A stretch of 64,000 nt of DNA from Gemmatimonadaceae bacterium (GCA_035633115.1 DASQFN010000047.1:62001-126000), one strand, 5' to 3'. Counted from the stretch's first letter, positions 9,029-18,006 are shown. Program-made: numbers and translations. The notes: generated from the letters alone by a model not told the origin.

Positions 9029-10684
9029 ATGTCGAATATCGCAAAGCTGAAGAAGAAGGCCGCGGAGTTCGAGCAGAAAAAGCACTACGAAAAGGCGCTC
9101 GAGCTGTACCAGCAGGTGCTGGATTCGTCCCGCGCCACTGACGAGGAGCGTGACGTTCCTCTCTACAATCGCGTAGGCGATCTTCACTTTCGTGTCGGCA
9201 ACACGGACGAGGCGATCAACTACTACGAGAAAGCCGTCGATCTGTACGCCGAGGGCGGCTTTTTCAACAACGCGATCGCTCTATGCAACAAGATCCTCCG
9301 GTACTCGCCTAACCGGAGCAGTGCCTACTACAAGCTCGGCCTCATAAGCGCGAAAAAGGGCTTCAACAGCGACGCGAAGCAGAATTTCCTCGAGTACGCG
9401 GACCGGATGCAGAAGGGAGGCAAACTCGATGAAGCGTTCCGCGCTCTCAAGGAGTTCGCGGACCTGTGTCCGGGGCAGGACGATGTTCGGCTGATGCTTG
9501 CCGATCAGCTGGTCAAGGCGGATCGAAAACCGGAAGCGCTCGAGCAGCTGCAGCTGTTGTACGACACACTGGAAGCCGAGGGAAGGACTACTGAAGCCGC
9601 CGCCACGGTTGAGCGAATGCAGGCGCTCGACCCGGGCTTCACGCCGAAAAGAACTTCAACACCGCGGCAGCACAAGAAAGAGGGTCTCGTATTTCTGGAC
9701 CTCGACTACATCGACGACGTGCCTGCGGCGAAGACTGTCGTGCCCGAATCCAACGCAGCAAAACCAAGAGAGGCGCCTGTGCACACAGAGCGCGGCCCTG
9801 CTCAGCTCGAAGGACTCGAGCTGACGGCGCTCGCGTCGAAGGGAGAAGCCGACAGCGCGCAAAAGCCATCGGATGGTCCGGGCTTGGAGCTCGTGGACAT
9901 GCGCCCTCCGCCGGAGCTTCTGGAGCTCACGCCGCTCGTGGGCGAGCACGCCGCGCCGTCGTCAGCATCCGAGCAAGCATCCGAGCAAGCATCCGGCCAG
10001 GCATCCGACCCGGCATCCGACCAGGAGGAAGTCGGCGAGGACGCAACGGTTCCCGTTCTGCACGAAACGTCGCTAGGCGATCCGCTCGCTGGACTCGATG
10101 TGATATCGACGGGCACGACTTCCGCTTACTCCGTCGAGACTGGCGAAGCTGACGACGAGTTCGTCGATCTCGCGCGCTGGTACGAGGACAATCGAACGCC
10201 GCAGTCGACGCGGATGGTTGCCCACGATGAAGCGCCTCTGAACAACCAGCAGAAGGATTTCGCCGAGATGCTGGATAAATTCAAGGAGGGAGTCGCACGG
10301 AGCGTGGACGACACTGATTTCGACAGTCACTACGACCTCGGCATCGCGTTCCGCGAGATGGGCTTGATGGACGAAGCGATTTCCGCCTTTCAGAAGGCGA
10401 CCCGCGGGAGCAGCCATCGGCTTCGCGCGTCCGAAGCGCTCGGTGAGTGTTTCATCGAGCGTGGTCAGCCGGCCGTCGCGGCGACGATCCTCGATCGTAT
10501 TGTCGACGAGTCCGGGCTCACTGAGGATGCGCTTGTTGGCGTGCTCTACCTCCGTGGGCGGTCGGCTGAGGAGCTCGACAAGCCCGGTGAAGCCTCGGCG
10601 TTTTATCAAAGAGTGATTGCCGTCGACATGGGATTTCGCGACGCCGCGCGACGACTGAGCTCGCTGGCAAAGGCGCGCCGATGA
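9029..10684 (+). CDS. TPR protein with disordered Ala/Ser/Gln and Glu-rich linker
   Basis: 551 residues in three parts. Residues about 1-200 are tandem TPR helices (KAAEFEQKKHYEKALELYQQ, VGDLHFRVGNTDEAINYYEK, NAIALCNKILRYSPNRSSAYYKLG). Residues about 210-390 are low-complexity, acidic and probably disordered, with five 4-residue A-S-x-Q repeats. Residues about 400-551 are a second TPR block beginning FAEMLDKFKEGV and including YDLGIAFREMGLMDEAISAFQKA, a pattern I know from TPR proteins of several diderm phyla. No signal peptide is seen. The stop overlaps the polyprenyl synthase ATG (ATGA). TPRs imply a scaffold or adaptor role; the partner is unknown. Confidence 0.8.
   Translation: MSNIAKLKKKAAEFEQKKHYEKALELYQQVLDSSRATDEERDVPLYNRVGDLHFRVGNTDEAINYYEKAVDLYAEGGFFNNAIALCNKILRYSPNRSSAYYKLGLISAKKGFNSDAKQNFLEYADRMQKGGKLDEAFRALKEFADLCPGQDDVRLMLADQLVKADRKPEALEQLQLLYDTLEAEGRTTEAAATVERMQALDPGFTPKRTSTPRQHKKEGLVFLDLDYIDDVPAAKTVVPESNAAKPREAPVHTERGPAQLEGLELTALASKGEADSAQKPSDGPGLELVDMRPPPELLELTPLVGEHAAPSSASEQASEQASGQASDPASDQEEVGEDATVPVLHETSLGDPLAGLDVISTGTTSAYSVETGEADDEFVDLARWYEDNRTPQSTRMVAHDEAPLNNQQKDFAEMLDKFKEGVARSVDDTDFDSHYDLGIAFREMGLMDEAISAFQKATRGSSHRLRASEALGECFIERGQPAVAATILDRIVDESGLTEDALVGVLYLRGRSAEELDKPGEASAFYQRVIAVDMGFRDAARRLSSLAKARR
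9965..10024 (+). repeat. Five 12-bp in-frame tandem repeats
   Basis: Five consecutive 12-base units of the form GCATCCGAGCAA, the first two identical and the last three changed at up to four positions. They lie in frame in the linker of the TPR protein and encode Ala-Ser-(Glu/Gly/Asp)-(Gln/Pro). This is a coding microsatellite likely to vary in copy number by slippage. Confidence 0.95.
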
Positions 10685-11706
10685 CGGCGCTGGGCGCAGC
10701 TCCAGCGCCCGAGGAAAGCACGACCCACACACAGCTCAGCGCCCTCCAGCGCATCCAGGAGCCTGTGCGAGAGCGGCTCGACGCAGTCACCGAGGAGATG
10801 CGGCGCGCGGTAGCCGCCGACGTTCCTCTCGTCGCACAAATGAGCTCTCATCTGATGGCCATGCGCGGCAAGATGTTTCGTCCAACGCTCGTTCTGCTCT
10901 CGAGCAGCGTCGAGGACAGGCCAGAACCGGCGGCTGTGACGCTCGCCGCCGCGGTGGAGCTCATTCATCTCGCAACACTGGTTCACGACGACGCGATAGA
11001 TCACTCGATCCTTCGCCGCGGCATGCCCACGCTGAATTCACTGTTCAATCACCAGGTTTCGGTGATAATGGGCGACTTTCTCTATTCAACCGCGCTCTCG
11101 CGGCTTGTGACGCAAGGCAATCTCGGAGCGTTGCAGGCTCTCACGCGCGCTTCCACCGAGATGTCGATTGGAGAGCTTCGACAGCTCGTGGTGGATGATC
11201 CCCTCCAGTTTTCGGAGAGCGATTACTATGCGCTGATTCGCGCAAAGACCGCGTCATTGATGTCCGCTGCGTGTGAGATTGGCTCGCTATGCGGCGCGAG
11301 CGATCACCGTCAGACTCTGGCGAAATACGGAGAGCTGCTTGGTATGGCTTTTCAGATCGCCGATGACCTTATCGATTACACGGAGGCGGAGGCGACGGCG
11401 GGGAAGCCGACCGGCCTCGACCTGAAGGAGCACAAGATGACGTTGCCGCTGATTGCGGCGCTCAGGATCATGCCCTCGAGCGCGCGATCCCGCGTCGAGG
11501 CCCTGTTCGCCTCTGACTCGCCCGATGAAAGGGCGATTGCCGAGGTCATAGGCATTGTCGGCGAATCAGGAGGACTCGATTACGCTCGCGAGGCCGGCTC
11601 CCGGTTTGCCGCTCAGGCGGAGGATGCTCTGCGGATCCTTCCGGACACGGTGGCGCGAACAGCGCTGATAGACTCTATTTCGTATGTAATGGAGCGACAC
11701 GCCTGA
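10681..11706 (+). CDS. Trans-polyprenyl diphosphate synthase
   Basis: 341 residues. It condenses isopentenyl diphosphate onto an allylic diphosphate to make a long-chain polyprenyl diphosphate, typically the side chain of a respiratory quinone. The first aspartate-rich motif is DDAID (residues 103-107, in HLATLVHDDAIDHS) and the second DDLID (228-232, in AFQIADDLIDY). KMFRPTL matches the upstream KxxRP substrate contact, and DLKEHKMTLP is also typical. The ATG overlaps the stop of the TPR gene. Product chain length cannot be read reliably; octaprenyl/heptaprenyl-type enzymes (IspB/HepT) are closest in size. Confidence 0.9.
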   Translation: MTALGAAPAPEESTTHTQLSALQRIQEPVRERLDAVTEEMRRAVAADVPLVAQMSSHLMAMRGKMFRPTLVLLSSSVEDRPEPAAVTLAAAVELIHLATLVHDDAIDHSILRRGMPTLNSLFNHQVSVIMGDFLYSTALSRLVTQGNLGALQALTRASTEMSIGELRQLVVDDPLQFSESDYYALIRAKTASLMSAACEIGSLCGASDHRQTLAKYGELLGMAFQIADDLIDYTEAEATAGKPTGLDLKEHKMTLPLIAALRIMPSSARSRVEALFASDSPDERAIAEVIGIVGESGGLDYAREAGSRFAAQAEDALRILPDTVARTALIDSISYVMERHA

Positions 11707-11987
11707 TGCCTCCGCGTGGAGCGGCCCGCCGTGGCGCGGTGTTTCATGGACTCGTCCTCGCCAGCGGCTTCGTTGTAGGAGGGCTGCTGACGCAGGTGGC
11801 GAGGACGTTTCTACCGCCCGGATCGGCGAAGGAATTCTTCACCACCGGGGTAACACCATCGGTGGGGCCGCTGACGCTGGACATGGTCATTCTCAAGTTC
11901 GCGCTTGGCCCGGTGGCTCTCGATGTCTCGTTGTTGAGTCTCGTGGGTGTGCTGATCGCCTACCTGATCGCGCGCTCTCTCTTCTAG
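11706..11987 (+). CDS. Small membrane protein, DUF4321-like
   Basis: 93 residues with two hydrophobic segments, about 14-30 (HGLVLASGFVVGGLLTQV) and 70-92 (near LLSLVGVLIAYLIARSLF), separated by a loop with LTLDMVILKFALGPVALDVS. The layout and the end resemble DUF4321, a short uncharacterised membrane family. That assignment is from memory of the pattern and moderate only. It begins at a TGATG junction with the polyprenyl synthase and is followed 9 bases later by tatA, so the three probably share a transcript. Confidence 0.65.
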   Translation: MPPRGAARRGAVFHGLVLASGFVVGGLLTQVARTFLPPGSAKEFFTTGVTPSVGPLTLDMVILKFALGPVALDVSLLSLVGVLIAYLIARSLF

Positions 11988-11996
11988 GAGGAAGAA

Positions 11997-12263
11997 ATGT
12001 TCGGAAACCTCGGTTTTCCCGAGATCCTGATCATCATGGTAATCGTGCTGCTCCTGTTCGGGGCGAAGCGAATTCCCGAGATTGCAGGCTCGATGGGCAA
12101 GGGTATCAAGGAGTTCAAGAAGAACATCAACGAGGCGACCCGCGAGATCGACTCGGACGCGCCGCGTTACGAGCCGCGGCTCAGTGCGGCTGAGCTGGAA
12201 CAGCGCCGCGCCGCTCAAGCCGAAGAAACGACTCCTGCTCCGGAGCCAAAGCGGCTGATCTGA
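11997..12263 (+). CDS. tatA: Twin-arginine translocase subunit TatA/TatE
   Basis: 88 residues. One N-terminal transmembrane helix (about 6-21, FPEILIIMVIVLLLFG), the hinge FGAKRIPE, and an amphipathic helix (GSMGKGIKEFKKNINEA) are the full TatA plan, followed by a short acidic tail. TatA oligomers form the pore for folded proteins exported by the Tat system. A strong ribosome site AGGAGGA lies 6-8 bases before the ATG. tatC is not in the window, so this subunit is encoded apart from it. Confidence 0.93.
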   Translation: MFGNLGFPEILIIMVIVLLLFGAKRIPEIAGSMGKGIKEFKKNINEATREIDSDAPRYEPRLSAAELEQRRAAQAEETTPAPEPKRLI

Positions 12264-12272
12264 GAAGGAAAG

Positions 12273-12295
12273 CGTGCCCGGGGAGCCCGGGCACG
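12273..12295. terminator. Perfect 10-bp hairpin shared by two convergent genes
   Basis: CGTGCCCGGG (12273-12282) pairs perfectly with CCCGGGCACG (12286-12295) around a 3-base GAG loop. It lies 9 bases after the tatA stop and 2 bases beyond the minus-strand stop of the PpiD-like gene, so it could end transcription from both sides. There is no clear T-run on either strand, so intrinsic termination is not certain. Confidence 0.65.
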
Positions 12296-12297
12296 AG

Positions 12298-14130
12298 CTA
12301 TTGAACCAGTTGGCGATTCGCCGCCTCGACCTCCTTTCGACGATCGACGATCTTCGCGTTCGCGCGCAGGTTGGTGAGGAACTCCCGCACACGCTGCTGC
12401 CGCGCCTGATTCATCACCTGCGCCCGCTGGGCATCCTTCTGCTGTGCCCACGCTGCGCCATCGGCAACGACGCGGCTGTCCACGCGCTCGACAAAAATGG
12501 CGTCATGCGTTCTGATCGGGGCGCTCACCACACCGATCGGAAGAGAGAACGCGGCGCCGATCGCTTCATTCAAGCGGCCAATTCCTTCGGCTCCGCCAAC
12601 TCTCGTGAAGCGAGGACTCTTCGTGACCTCCAGGCCTTCACTGCTCCCGGCCTGCTCGAGCGACGTCGCCGCCGCCCGCGTCGCCAGCGACCGTGCTCGA
12701 GGCATTGCCTTGTCGAGCTTCTTCTGTCGCGCGAGAAGCGCCTTGATCTCCGCGGTCGCCTCCTGCAGCGACGGATTTCCTCCCGGCGTAAGCGAATCGA
12801 GACGACCGAGATAGTATCCGTCCTCGGCGTCGAACAGTTCACTTGTTTCACCGACCGCTGCGCCGGTGAACGCCCATGAGCCGACGCTCGGAACGTACCG
12901 TCCATTGATCGTGAGGGCGTCAGTTTCCACTACGGTTGCTTTCTGAATCGGAATCCCGAGCGTGCGCGAGGCTTCATCGAGCTTTTCCGGCTTGTCGGTT
13001 GTGGAGGCGGCAATTCTGGCCAGCTCGTCGGCCTTCCTGTCGGTGACGGTTGCGGCCGAATCGCTTTGCTGGATTCGCAGCAGAATGTGGCGAATCGATA
13101 TCGAGTCACCCTTCTTTTCGTCGACCTTGAGTAGATGGTAGCCGAACGGCGTGAGGACCGGCTGCGATAGCTCACCGACGCTGAGCGCGTATGCGGCATC
13201 CTCGAACTGCGGTACGAAGCGGCCCCTGACTCCCTTGCCGAGCGAGCCGCCGGCAGCGCCCGAGGTTGAATCGGCCGATTCTGTTTTCGCGATGTCCTCG
13301 AACTTCTCGCCCTTGGCGATTCGGTCGCGGAGACCGAGAATGCGCGTGCGAACTGCTGCACTGTCGGCCGGACTCACAGCGCGTGGAATCGCAAGCACGG
13401 ATACAGTCGCCCGCGCGGGACGCTCGAAATCCTTCTTGTTCTTCTCGTAGTACTCGGCGATCTCGTTGTCCGGCACAGCCACTCCGGTATCGGGAAGCAT
13501 CTCCGGGCGGAATGCGACGTACGACATCTGGGCGGTGTCGCGCGTGTCCTTCCACATCTGCCAGAGCCTTGCGTCGCTCACATATACGTCGGCGGCGACC
13601 TGCTGGAAGAGCTTCTCGCGCGGAATGGCGTCGCGATAATACGCTTCGAGCTGAAGGAGAAGTCCTTCCTGACGTGCCGCCGGACTGGCGAGATAGCGCT
13701 GATACTTCTCGGGATCGAATCTCCCGTTCGTCTGAAGCTCGGGGCTCTGCATGAGCTGTGGTGGCGGGCTCGAGCGGGCAGCGTCGGCGATCTCCTCGTC
13801 GGTCACGACGATTCCTCGCCGCTTGTACTCCTGCCTCAGCAGCGCCGCGTCGACGAGCTCCTCGAAGGCTTGGTCCTTCAGTCGCTGACGATCGTCGAGG
13901 GAAAGGGTGCGACCGCTCTGCTGCGTGGCCTGCTGATCGAGGGCCTGAGTCGCGTCGAACCACGAAATGGCCAGGATGTCTTCACCGTTGACCGTCGCGA
14001 CCGCGGTCGAAGTCGTTACCGGGGCTCGGCCAAGAAGTCCCGACGTTTCAGCTAGGAGAAATCCCCCGACAAAAAAAATGATGAGGAATATCCAGATGTA
14101 TTTTGCGGAACTCCGCATGGACTGCAGCAC
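12298..14130 (-). CDS. PpiD-like membrane-anchored peptidyl-prolyl isomerase
   Basis: 610 residues from the chosen start. An N-terminal transmembrane anchor (about 11-27, YIWIFLIIFFVGGFLLA) is followed by a SurA-N-like helical region (FEELVDAALLRQEYKRRG) and a parvulin domain at about 240-345 (GGSLGKGVRGRFVPQFEDAA, TPFGYHLLKVDEKK). This matches PpiD in architecture and size: a periplasmic foldase anchored in the inner membrane that assists newly exported proteins. The frame stays open to 14442, but a GTG at 14130 has GGAG 8 bases upstream and gives a natural anchor. The next ATG (14118) lacks a well-spaced site. It is convergent with tatA and divergent from the TPR gene. Confidence 0.85.
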   Translation of the reverse strand: MLQSMRSSAKYIWIFLIIFFVGGFLLAETSGLLGRAPVTTSTAVATVNGEDILAISWFDATQALDQQATQQSGRTLSLDDRQRLKDQAFEELVDAALLRQEYKRRGIVVTDEEIADAARSSPPPQLMQSPELQTNGRFDPEKYQRYLASPAARQEGLLLQLEAYYRDAIPREKLFQQVAADVYVSDARLWQMWKDTRDTAQMSYVAFRPEMLPDTGVAVPDNEIAEYYEKNKKDFERPARATVSVLAIPRAVSPADSAAVRTRILGLRDRIAKGEKFEDIAKTESADSTSGAAGGSLGKGVRGRFVPQFEDAAYALSVGELSQPVLTPFGYHLLKVDEKKGDSISIRHILLRIQQSDSAATVTDRKADELARIAASTTDKPEKLDEASRTLGIPIQKATVVETDALTINGRYVPSVGSWAFTGAAVGETSELFDAEDGYYLGRLDSLTPGGNPSLQEATAEIKALLARQKKLDKAMPRARSLATRAAATSLEQAGSSEGLEVTKSPRFTRVGGAEGIGRLNEAIGAAFSLPIGVVSAPIRTHDAIFVERVDSRVVADGAAWAQQKDAQRAQVMNQARQQRVREFLTNLRANAKIVDRRKEVEAANRQLVQ

Positions 14131-14320
14131 GCGTGTTACTCCGGACGGCGCATTTTTGAGGGTCGTGCCCTGAACGAGCAGAACCTCAAAAACTACCGGC
14201 TCAGAGGGCGTAAAAGCAAGCCGCGCACTGACTTCACATTGACGCCATTCCTCAATGCGCGGTATCTTGAGCCGTTCTGCCCCGCTCGCGCCGGGGACGC
14301 TACGCCAGCGGGGTTCAAGG

Positions 14321-16420
14321 ATGCAGAGTTCACCACGGATCGAAGAGTTACGGCAGAAATTCCACGAGAATCCGCGTCGGTATTTTGCGCCGCTTGCCAA
14401 CGAATACCGCAAAGCAGGAGATCCCGAGCAGGCGATTGCCATTTGTCGGGCTCACCTTGCTCAGCAGCCGGGTCATATGAGCGGCCACGTTGTCTACGGT
14501 CAGGCTCTTTATGACGCTGGCCGTATGGACGAAGCCGGTGTCGTATTTCATCAGGCCCTCGCGCTCGATCCCGAGAATATCATCGTGCTCCGTCATCTCG
14601 GCGACATTGCACGGCAGCGCGGTGATGTCGAAGAAGCGCGGAGCTGGTATTCGCGCTCGCTTGATGGCGACCCTCACGATGCGGAGGTCGCTGCCTATCT
14701 CGCCGAGCTCACCGAGCCGCTGACGGCTGCGCCGCAGGCGCAACGGGATTCGCCGCCGGAAGAGGCTTCGCGGGAAATCGAACCCGCTGAGCCCGCAGTA
14801 CAGCATGAGTCTGGTGCCGAGGCGCTTGCGCAAGCTCAGCTGGAAAGCGCGGATGAGGAGGCTGAAGCTCTCACCGGTGCGGAGTCGGAAGGACTCGCCG
14901 CAGAATCGGCCGAGGCAAAAGCGGTGACCGAGCCGCGACCGGAACCGCAACCAGAATCGGAACCGCAACCAGAACCGGAACCGGCACCAGAGCCGCAGCC
15001 AGAGCCAGAGCCGGCACTCGACAACGCCGATACGAACGACACAGAAGTACGCGAAGACTCTCTTGTCTCGCCGTACGCGCGTGAAATGGATTTCGCGGCA
15101 CCGTCAGAGATGAAATGGGATCTCAACGAGAGCCCGTACCTGGAGCTCGTGGAATCGTCAGCTTCGGATGACGCCTGGGACTCCGTCAGGAGTGAAACGC
15201 CAGACGCGCCGGAGACTGGAGTCCCACGCTTAGAGGACGAGGCAGGCGAGGTCCCGATTTCGGCGGAAGCTCCGGCTGGTGAAGGAAGCTCGCCCGCTCC
15301 CGCGAGCGGTTCGGATACTGCTCGCACTCCGCCGGAGGCGGAGGCGCCGCCTGAGCCGCCCGCACGCAGGACACCGTCACGCGCGGCGACCCCGGTGACG
15401 GAAAGCGCGCCGATCGTGACCCGCACGCTGGCTGAGCTTTACCTGCAGCAGGGCTACATCGAGCCGGCCCTCGAGATTTACCGTCAGCTCGCCGATCAGG
15501 AGCCCGGCGACGCAGGGCTTCAGGCACGTATCGAAGAATTGTCGGGCGAGGGAGCAGCGGCGCCTCTCGCTGGGGAAGACGTCGGTGCCGCGGGAGCCGC
15601 CGCGCCCCTCGAGGCCGCAGAGGATACCGGTACGCCCGAGATGGCTTCGGCGGCCACCACAGGCGTGAATGCGGAACGCATCGAGGACGGGGATTCTACG
15701 GCTGAGACGGAGCTGTCTGACGAACTGTGGGATTCAGCCGACTCATGGGGCGACTGGCCGTTCGCCGACGTGCAGGATCGCGAAGGGATTTTCGGGCTGT
15801 CGGAGGATATCGCGGAGTCCGGGCAGGAGACAGCCGAAGCGACGCCGGCAGCACTGACATACGAAGCAGGGGAATCTGAACCGGAACTGGAGCCTGGACC
15901 CGAACCGGAGCCTGAGCCGAAAGCGGAGCCCGAACGGGAATCGGAGCGGGAAGCAAGAGCGGAGTGGCCGGCCGGGTTATCGCGCGAAGCAGCAACGGAA
16001 CCTGGGCCATCTTACTCGAAGCCGCCGGTTACCGTGCGCGAGTTTTTTGCCACACTCGGTGCGGCGCGCCCGCCGTCTGGCTACGAGAAGGAGACGCCCG
16101 AGACAACTGAGCCGGTCGCCCCGGTGAACGAACCGGAGCGCTCGGAAGAAGTCGGCGCACTGGACGAGTATCCCATCGCCGACGATGCGTTCGCGAACCT
16201 CTTCGCTGGCGTTCCGGTCGACTCCGAGGACAGTCGCGCCGCCGCGGTGTTGAGCGGTGCTGTTGCGCATGGAGCGCCGTTCTCGACACCGCTCACGACG
16301 CCGGCCGCTCCCTTGGCGCGCGACGTCCCGGCGAATCGCCAGAGCGGTGACCCGGTGAAGGAATCCGAGGAGGACATTCGGCGGTTTCGAGAATGGCTCG
16401 ACGGACTGGCAGAGTCGTGA
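14321..16420 (+). CDS. TPR protein with long Glu/Pro-rich linkers
   Basis: 699 residues. TPR helices occupy about 1-135 (RYFAPLANEYRKAGDPEQAI, GHVVYGQALYDAGRMDEAGV, VLRHLGDIARQRGDVEEA). A very acidic, Pro-rich linker holds an EPxP array. An isolated TPR-like segment lies in the middle (TRTLAELYLQQGYIEPALEI), then a second EPEP run, a short conserved-looking motif TVREFFATLG, and a C-terminal helix FREWLDGLAES. No signal peptide is seen. I chose the ATG at 14321 because the TPRs begin right after it. The stop overlaps the aroQ GTG (GTGA). The architecture parallels the TPR protein at 9029-10684. Function is unknown; a cytoplasmic scaffold is my inference. Confidence 0.78.
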   Translation: MQSSPRIEELRQKFHENPRRYFAPLANEYRKAGDPEQAIAICRAHLAQQPGHMSGHVVYGQALYDAGRMDEAGVVFHQALALDPENIIVLRHLGDIARQRGDVEEARSWYSRSLDGDPHDAEVAAYLAELTEPLTAAPQAQRDSPPEEASREIEPAEPAVQHESGAEALAQAQLESADEEAEALTGAESEGLAAESAEAKAVTEPRPEPQPESEPQPEPEPAPEPQPEPEPALDNADTNDTEVREDSLVSPYAREMDFAAPSEMKWDLNESPYLELVESSASDDAWDSVRSETPDAPETGVPRLEDEAGEVPISAEAPAGEGSSPAPASGSDTARTPPEAEAPPEPPARRTPSRAATPVTESAPIVTRTLAELYLQQGYIEPALEIYRQLADQEPGDAGLQARIEELSGEGAAAPLAGEDVGAAGAAAPLEAAEDTGTPEMASAATTGVNAERIEDGDSTAETELSDELWDSADSWGDWPFADVQDREGIFGLSEDIAESGQETAEATPAALTYEAGESEPELEPGPEPEPEPKAEPERESEREARAEWPAGLSREAATEPGPSYSKPPVTVREFFATLGAARPPSGYEKETPETTEPVAPVNEPERSEEVGALDEYPIADDAFANLFAGVPVDSEDSRAAAVLSGAVAHGAPFSTPLTTPAAPLARDVPANRQSGDPVKESEEDIRRFREWLDGLAES
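14930..15015 (+). repeat. In-frame Glu-Pro repeat array
   Basis: Imperfect 6- and 12-base units of the type GAACCG/CAACCA encode a run of EPxP motifs in the linker of the TPR protein. A second, shorter EPEP array lies near 15889-15935. Such arrays usually act as extended spacers. Confidence 0.85.
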
Positions 16421-16851
16421 GAATTGCGGTCATCAACGGACCGAACCTCAATCTTCTGGGACAGCGCGAGCCGACGATCTACGGAACGACCACGCTTTCC
16501 GAGATCGAAGCGAGACTTCGCGAAGTCGCGCGCGAGCTGGACGTTGCGCTCAGCTTCGCCCAGTTCAACGGGGAAGGTGACATCATCGACGCGATTCACG
16601 CATTGAAGGGTTCCGCGGACGGCGCACTCGTCAACGCCGGTGCCTACAGTCATACGAGTCTTGCGATCCACGACGCTTTGACCAGCGTCGCGATTCCGTT
16701 TGCGGAAGTCCATCTCACGAACATCTACGCGCGTGAGCCGGAGCGACGCCATTCGGTGCTCGCGGACGCGGCCGTCGCGATCATTGCAGGCTTCGGCGCG
16801 ATGAGCTATGAGCTGGCTTTACGAGGGCTCGTGACCAAGCTCTCCGCATGA
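16417..16851 (+). CDS. aroQ: 3-dehydroquinate dehydratase, type II
   Basis: 144 residues, the normal size of the type II enzyme, which dehydrates 3-dehydroquinate to 3-dehydroshikimate in the shikimate pathway. Signature NGPNLNLLGQREPTIYG supplies the catalytic Arg and Tyr. NAGAYSHTS, EVHLTNIYAREPERRHS and GFGAMSYELALRGL complete the family set. The GTG at 16417 overlaps the preceding TGA; an ATG 24 bases upstream would only add a non-conserved tail. The end overlaps the peptidase ATG by 4 bases. No other aro gene is nearby. Confidence 0.95.
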   Translation: MRIAVINGPNLNLLGQREPTIYGTTTLSEIEARLREVARELDVALSFAQFNGEGDIIDAIHALKGSADGALVNAGAYSHTSLAIHDALTSVAIPFAEVHLTNIYAREPERRHSVLADAAVAIIAGFGAMSYELALRGLVTKLSA

Positions 16852-17936
16852 CTCAGGCACGCGCGCGCCGTCGCGGCGCTTTGCGTGAGCGCCTCCTCAC
16901 CGAGAAGATTGACGCACTGCTTCTGAACTCACTCCCGAACATCCGGTACCTCACGGGATTTTCGGGAACGAGCGCGCTGCTTCTTGTCACGGCCGCGGAC
17001 ATGGTGGTCATCACCGACTTCCGGTACGAGACGCAGGTGGCGGAGGAAATCGGCGACCTTGCGGAGGTTTTGATCGAGAAGACGAGCCTGTGGACCGGTT
17101 TGTGGGATCGCCTGCCGCGACTGCAGACCGTTGAAGTCCTCGGGTTCGAGTCCGCCCACCTCGTGCACCGCGACTTTCAGCGTCTGCTGAACGAGGGCTC
17201 CCGCTGGCAGTGGCGGGCTCAGGCTGGACTGGTGGAGGATCTCCGCGAATCGAAGGACGCAGAGGAGGTGGCGCTGATCGCCAAGGCTGGCCGAATTGCG
17301 ACGAAGGCGCTCTCGCGTGTGATTCCGATGATTCATCCGGGACTCTCCGAGCTCGAGGTGGCCGGCATCCTCGAGAAAGCTTTGCGTGACGAAGGAAGTG
17401 AGGAGGCACCTTTTCCCCCAATCGTTGCATCGGGCCCAAGGGCCGCGCTGCCGCACGCCCGGGCGTCGCGCAGAGTCATCGAGAGAGGAGATTTTGTCCT
17501 GCTCGATTTCGGGGCGCAGTTCGGGGGCTATTGCTCGGACGTGACGCGGACGCTCGTCGTTGGCGCGGCAAGTCCGGAGCAGCGGGAGGTCTACGAGATA
17601 GTGCGCGAGGCGAATCGAATCGCGTCGTCGTCGGTGCGCGCAGGGATGACCGGAAAGGCTGCCGACACGCTCGCGAGGAGCTACATTGAGCGGCGCGGCC
17701 ACGGAGCGGCGTTTGGTCACGGCCTCGGTCACGGACTGGGCCTGGAAGTGCACGAAGCGCCGCGACTGGCGCGAACCGCTGAATCGGCGCTCAAGGTCGG
17801 CGCGGTGGTGACAATCGAGCCAGGAATTTACCGCGCGGGGTGGGGAGGCGTCCGTATTGAGGACGACGTTCACCTCTCGGCCGCGGGTCCAATGATCCTC
17901 ACGGATTTTTCCCGTGAGCTACTAGAGGTAGCATGA
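16848..17936 (+). CDS. Xaa-Pro peptidase (M24 family)
   Basis: 362 residues. The N-terminal creatinase-like domain (NIRYLTGFSGTSALLLV) is followed by a pita-bread catalytic domain with the dimetal ligands: Asp in LLDFGAQFGG and SDVTRTL, His in FGHGLGHGLGLEVHE, Glu in TIEPGIY and the last Glu in GVRIEDDV. It cleaves N-terminal residues before proline. Its position next to aroQ and before accB recalls the aroQ/pepQ/(efp)/accB order common in many bacteria, with efp missing here. Confidence 0.93.
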   Translation: MTQARARRRGALRERLLTEKIDALLLNSLPNIRYLTGFSGTSALLLVTAADMVVITDFRYETQVAEEIGDLAEVLIEKTSLWTGLWDRLPRLQTVEVLGFESAHLVHRDFQRLLNEGSRWQWRAQAGLVEDLRESKDAEEVALIAKAGRIATKALSRVIPMIHPGLSELEVAGILEKALRDEGSEEAPFPPIVASGPRAALPHARASRRVIERGDFVLLDFGAQFGGYCSDVTRTLVVGAASPEQREVYEIVREANRIASSSVRAGMTGKAADTLARSYIERRGHGAAFGHGLGHGLGLEVHEAPRLARTAESALKVGAVVTIEPGIYRAGWGGVRIEDDVHLSAAGPMILTDFSRELLEVA

Positions 17937-18006
17937 GACACCTCAATCGTAGACTGCGCGGCATTGCTGGCGGGCGGGACTGGACGCTCACGGCCGAGCT
18001 GGCGGC

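Noticed and set aside
9965-10024. Regular repeats considered as a CRISPR array
   Set aside because: The units are 12 bases, contiguous, without spacers, and lie in frame inside a TPR protein.
14131-14442. Upstream extension of the PpiD-like gene
   Set aside because: The extra 104 residues show no conservation pattern, run into the divergent TPR gene and would bury the membrane anchor; GTG 14130 has a well-placed ribosome site.
16558-16590. Loss of the His in the SNHEG-like motif of AroQ (here FNGEG)
   Set aside because: This position varies among active type II enzymes, and the catalytic Arg, Tyr, Asn and both His are present.
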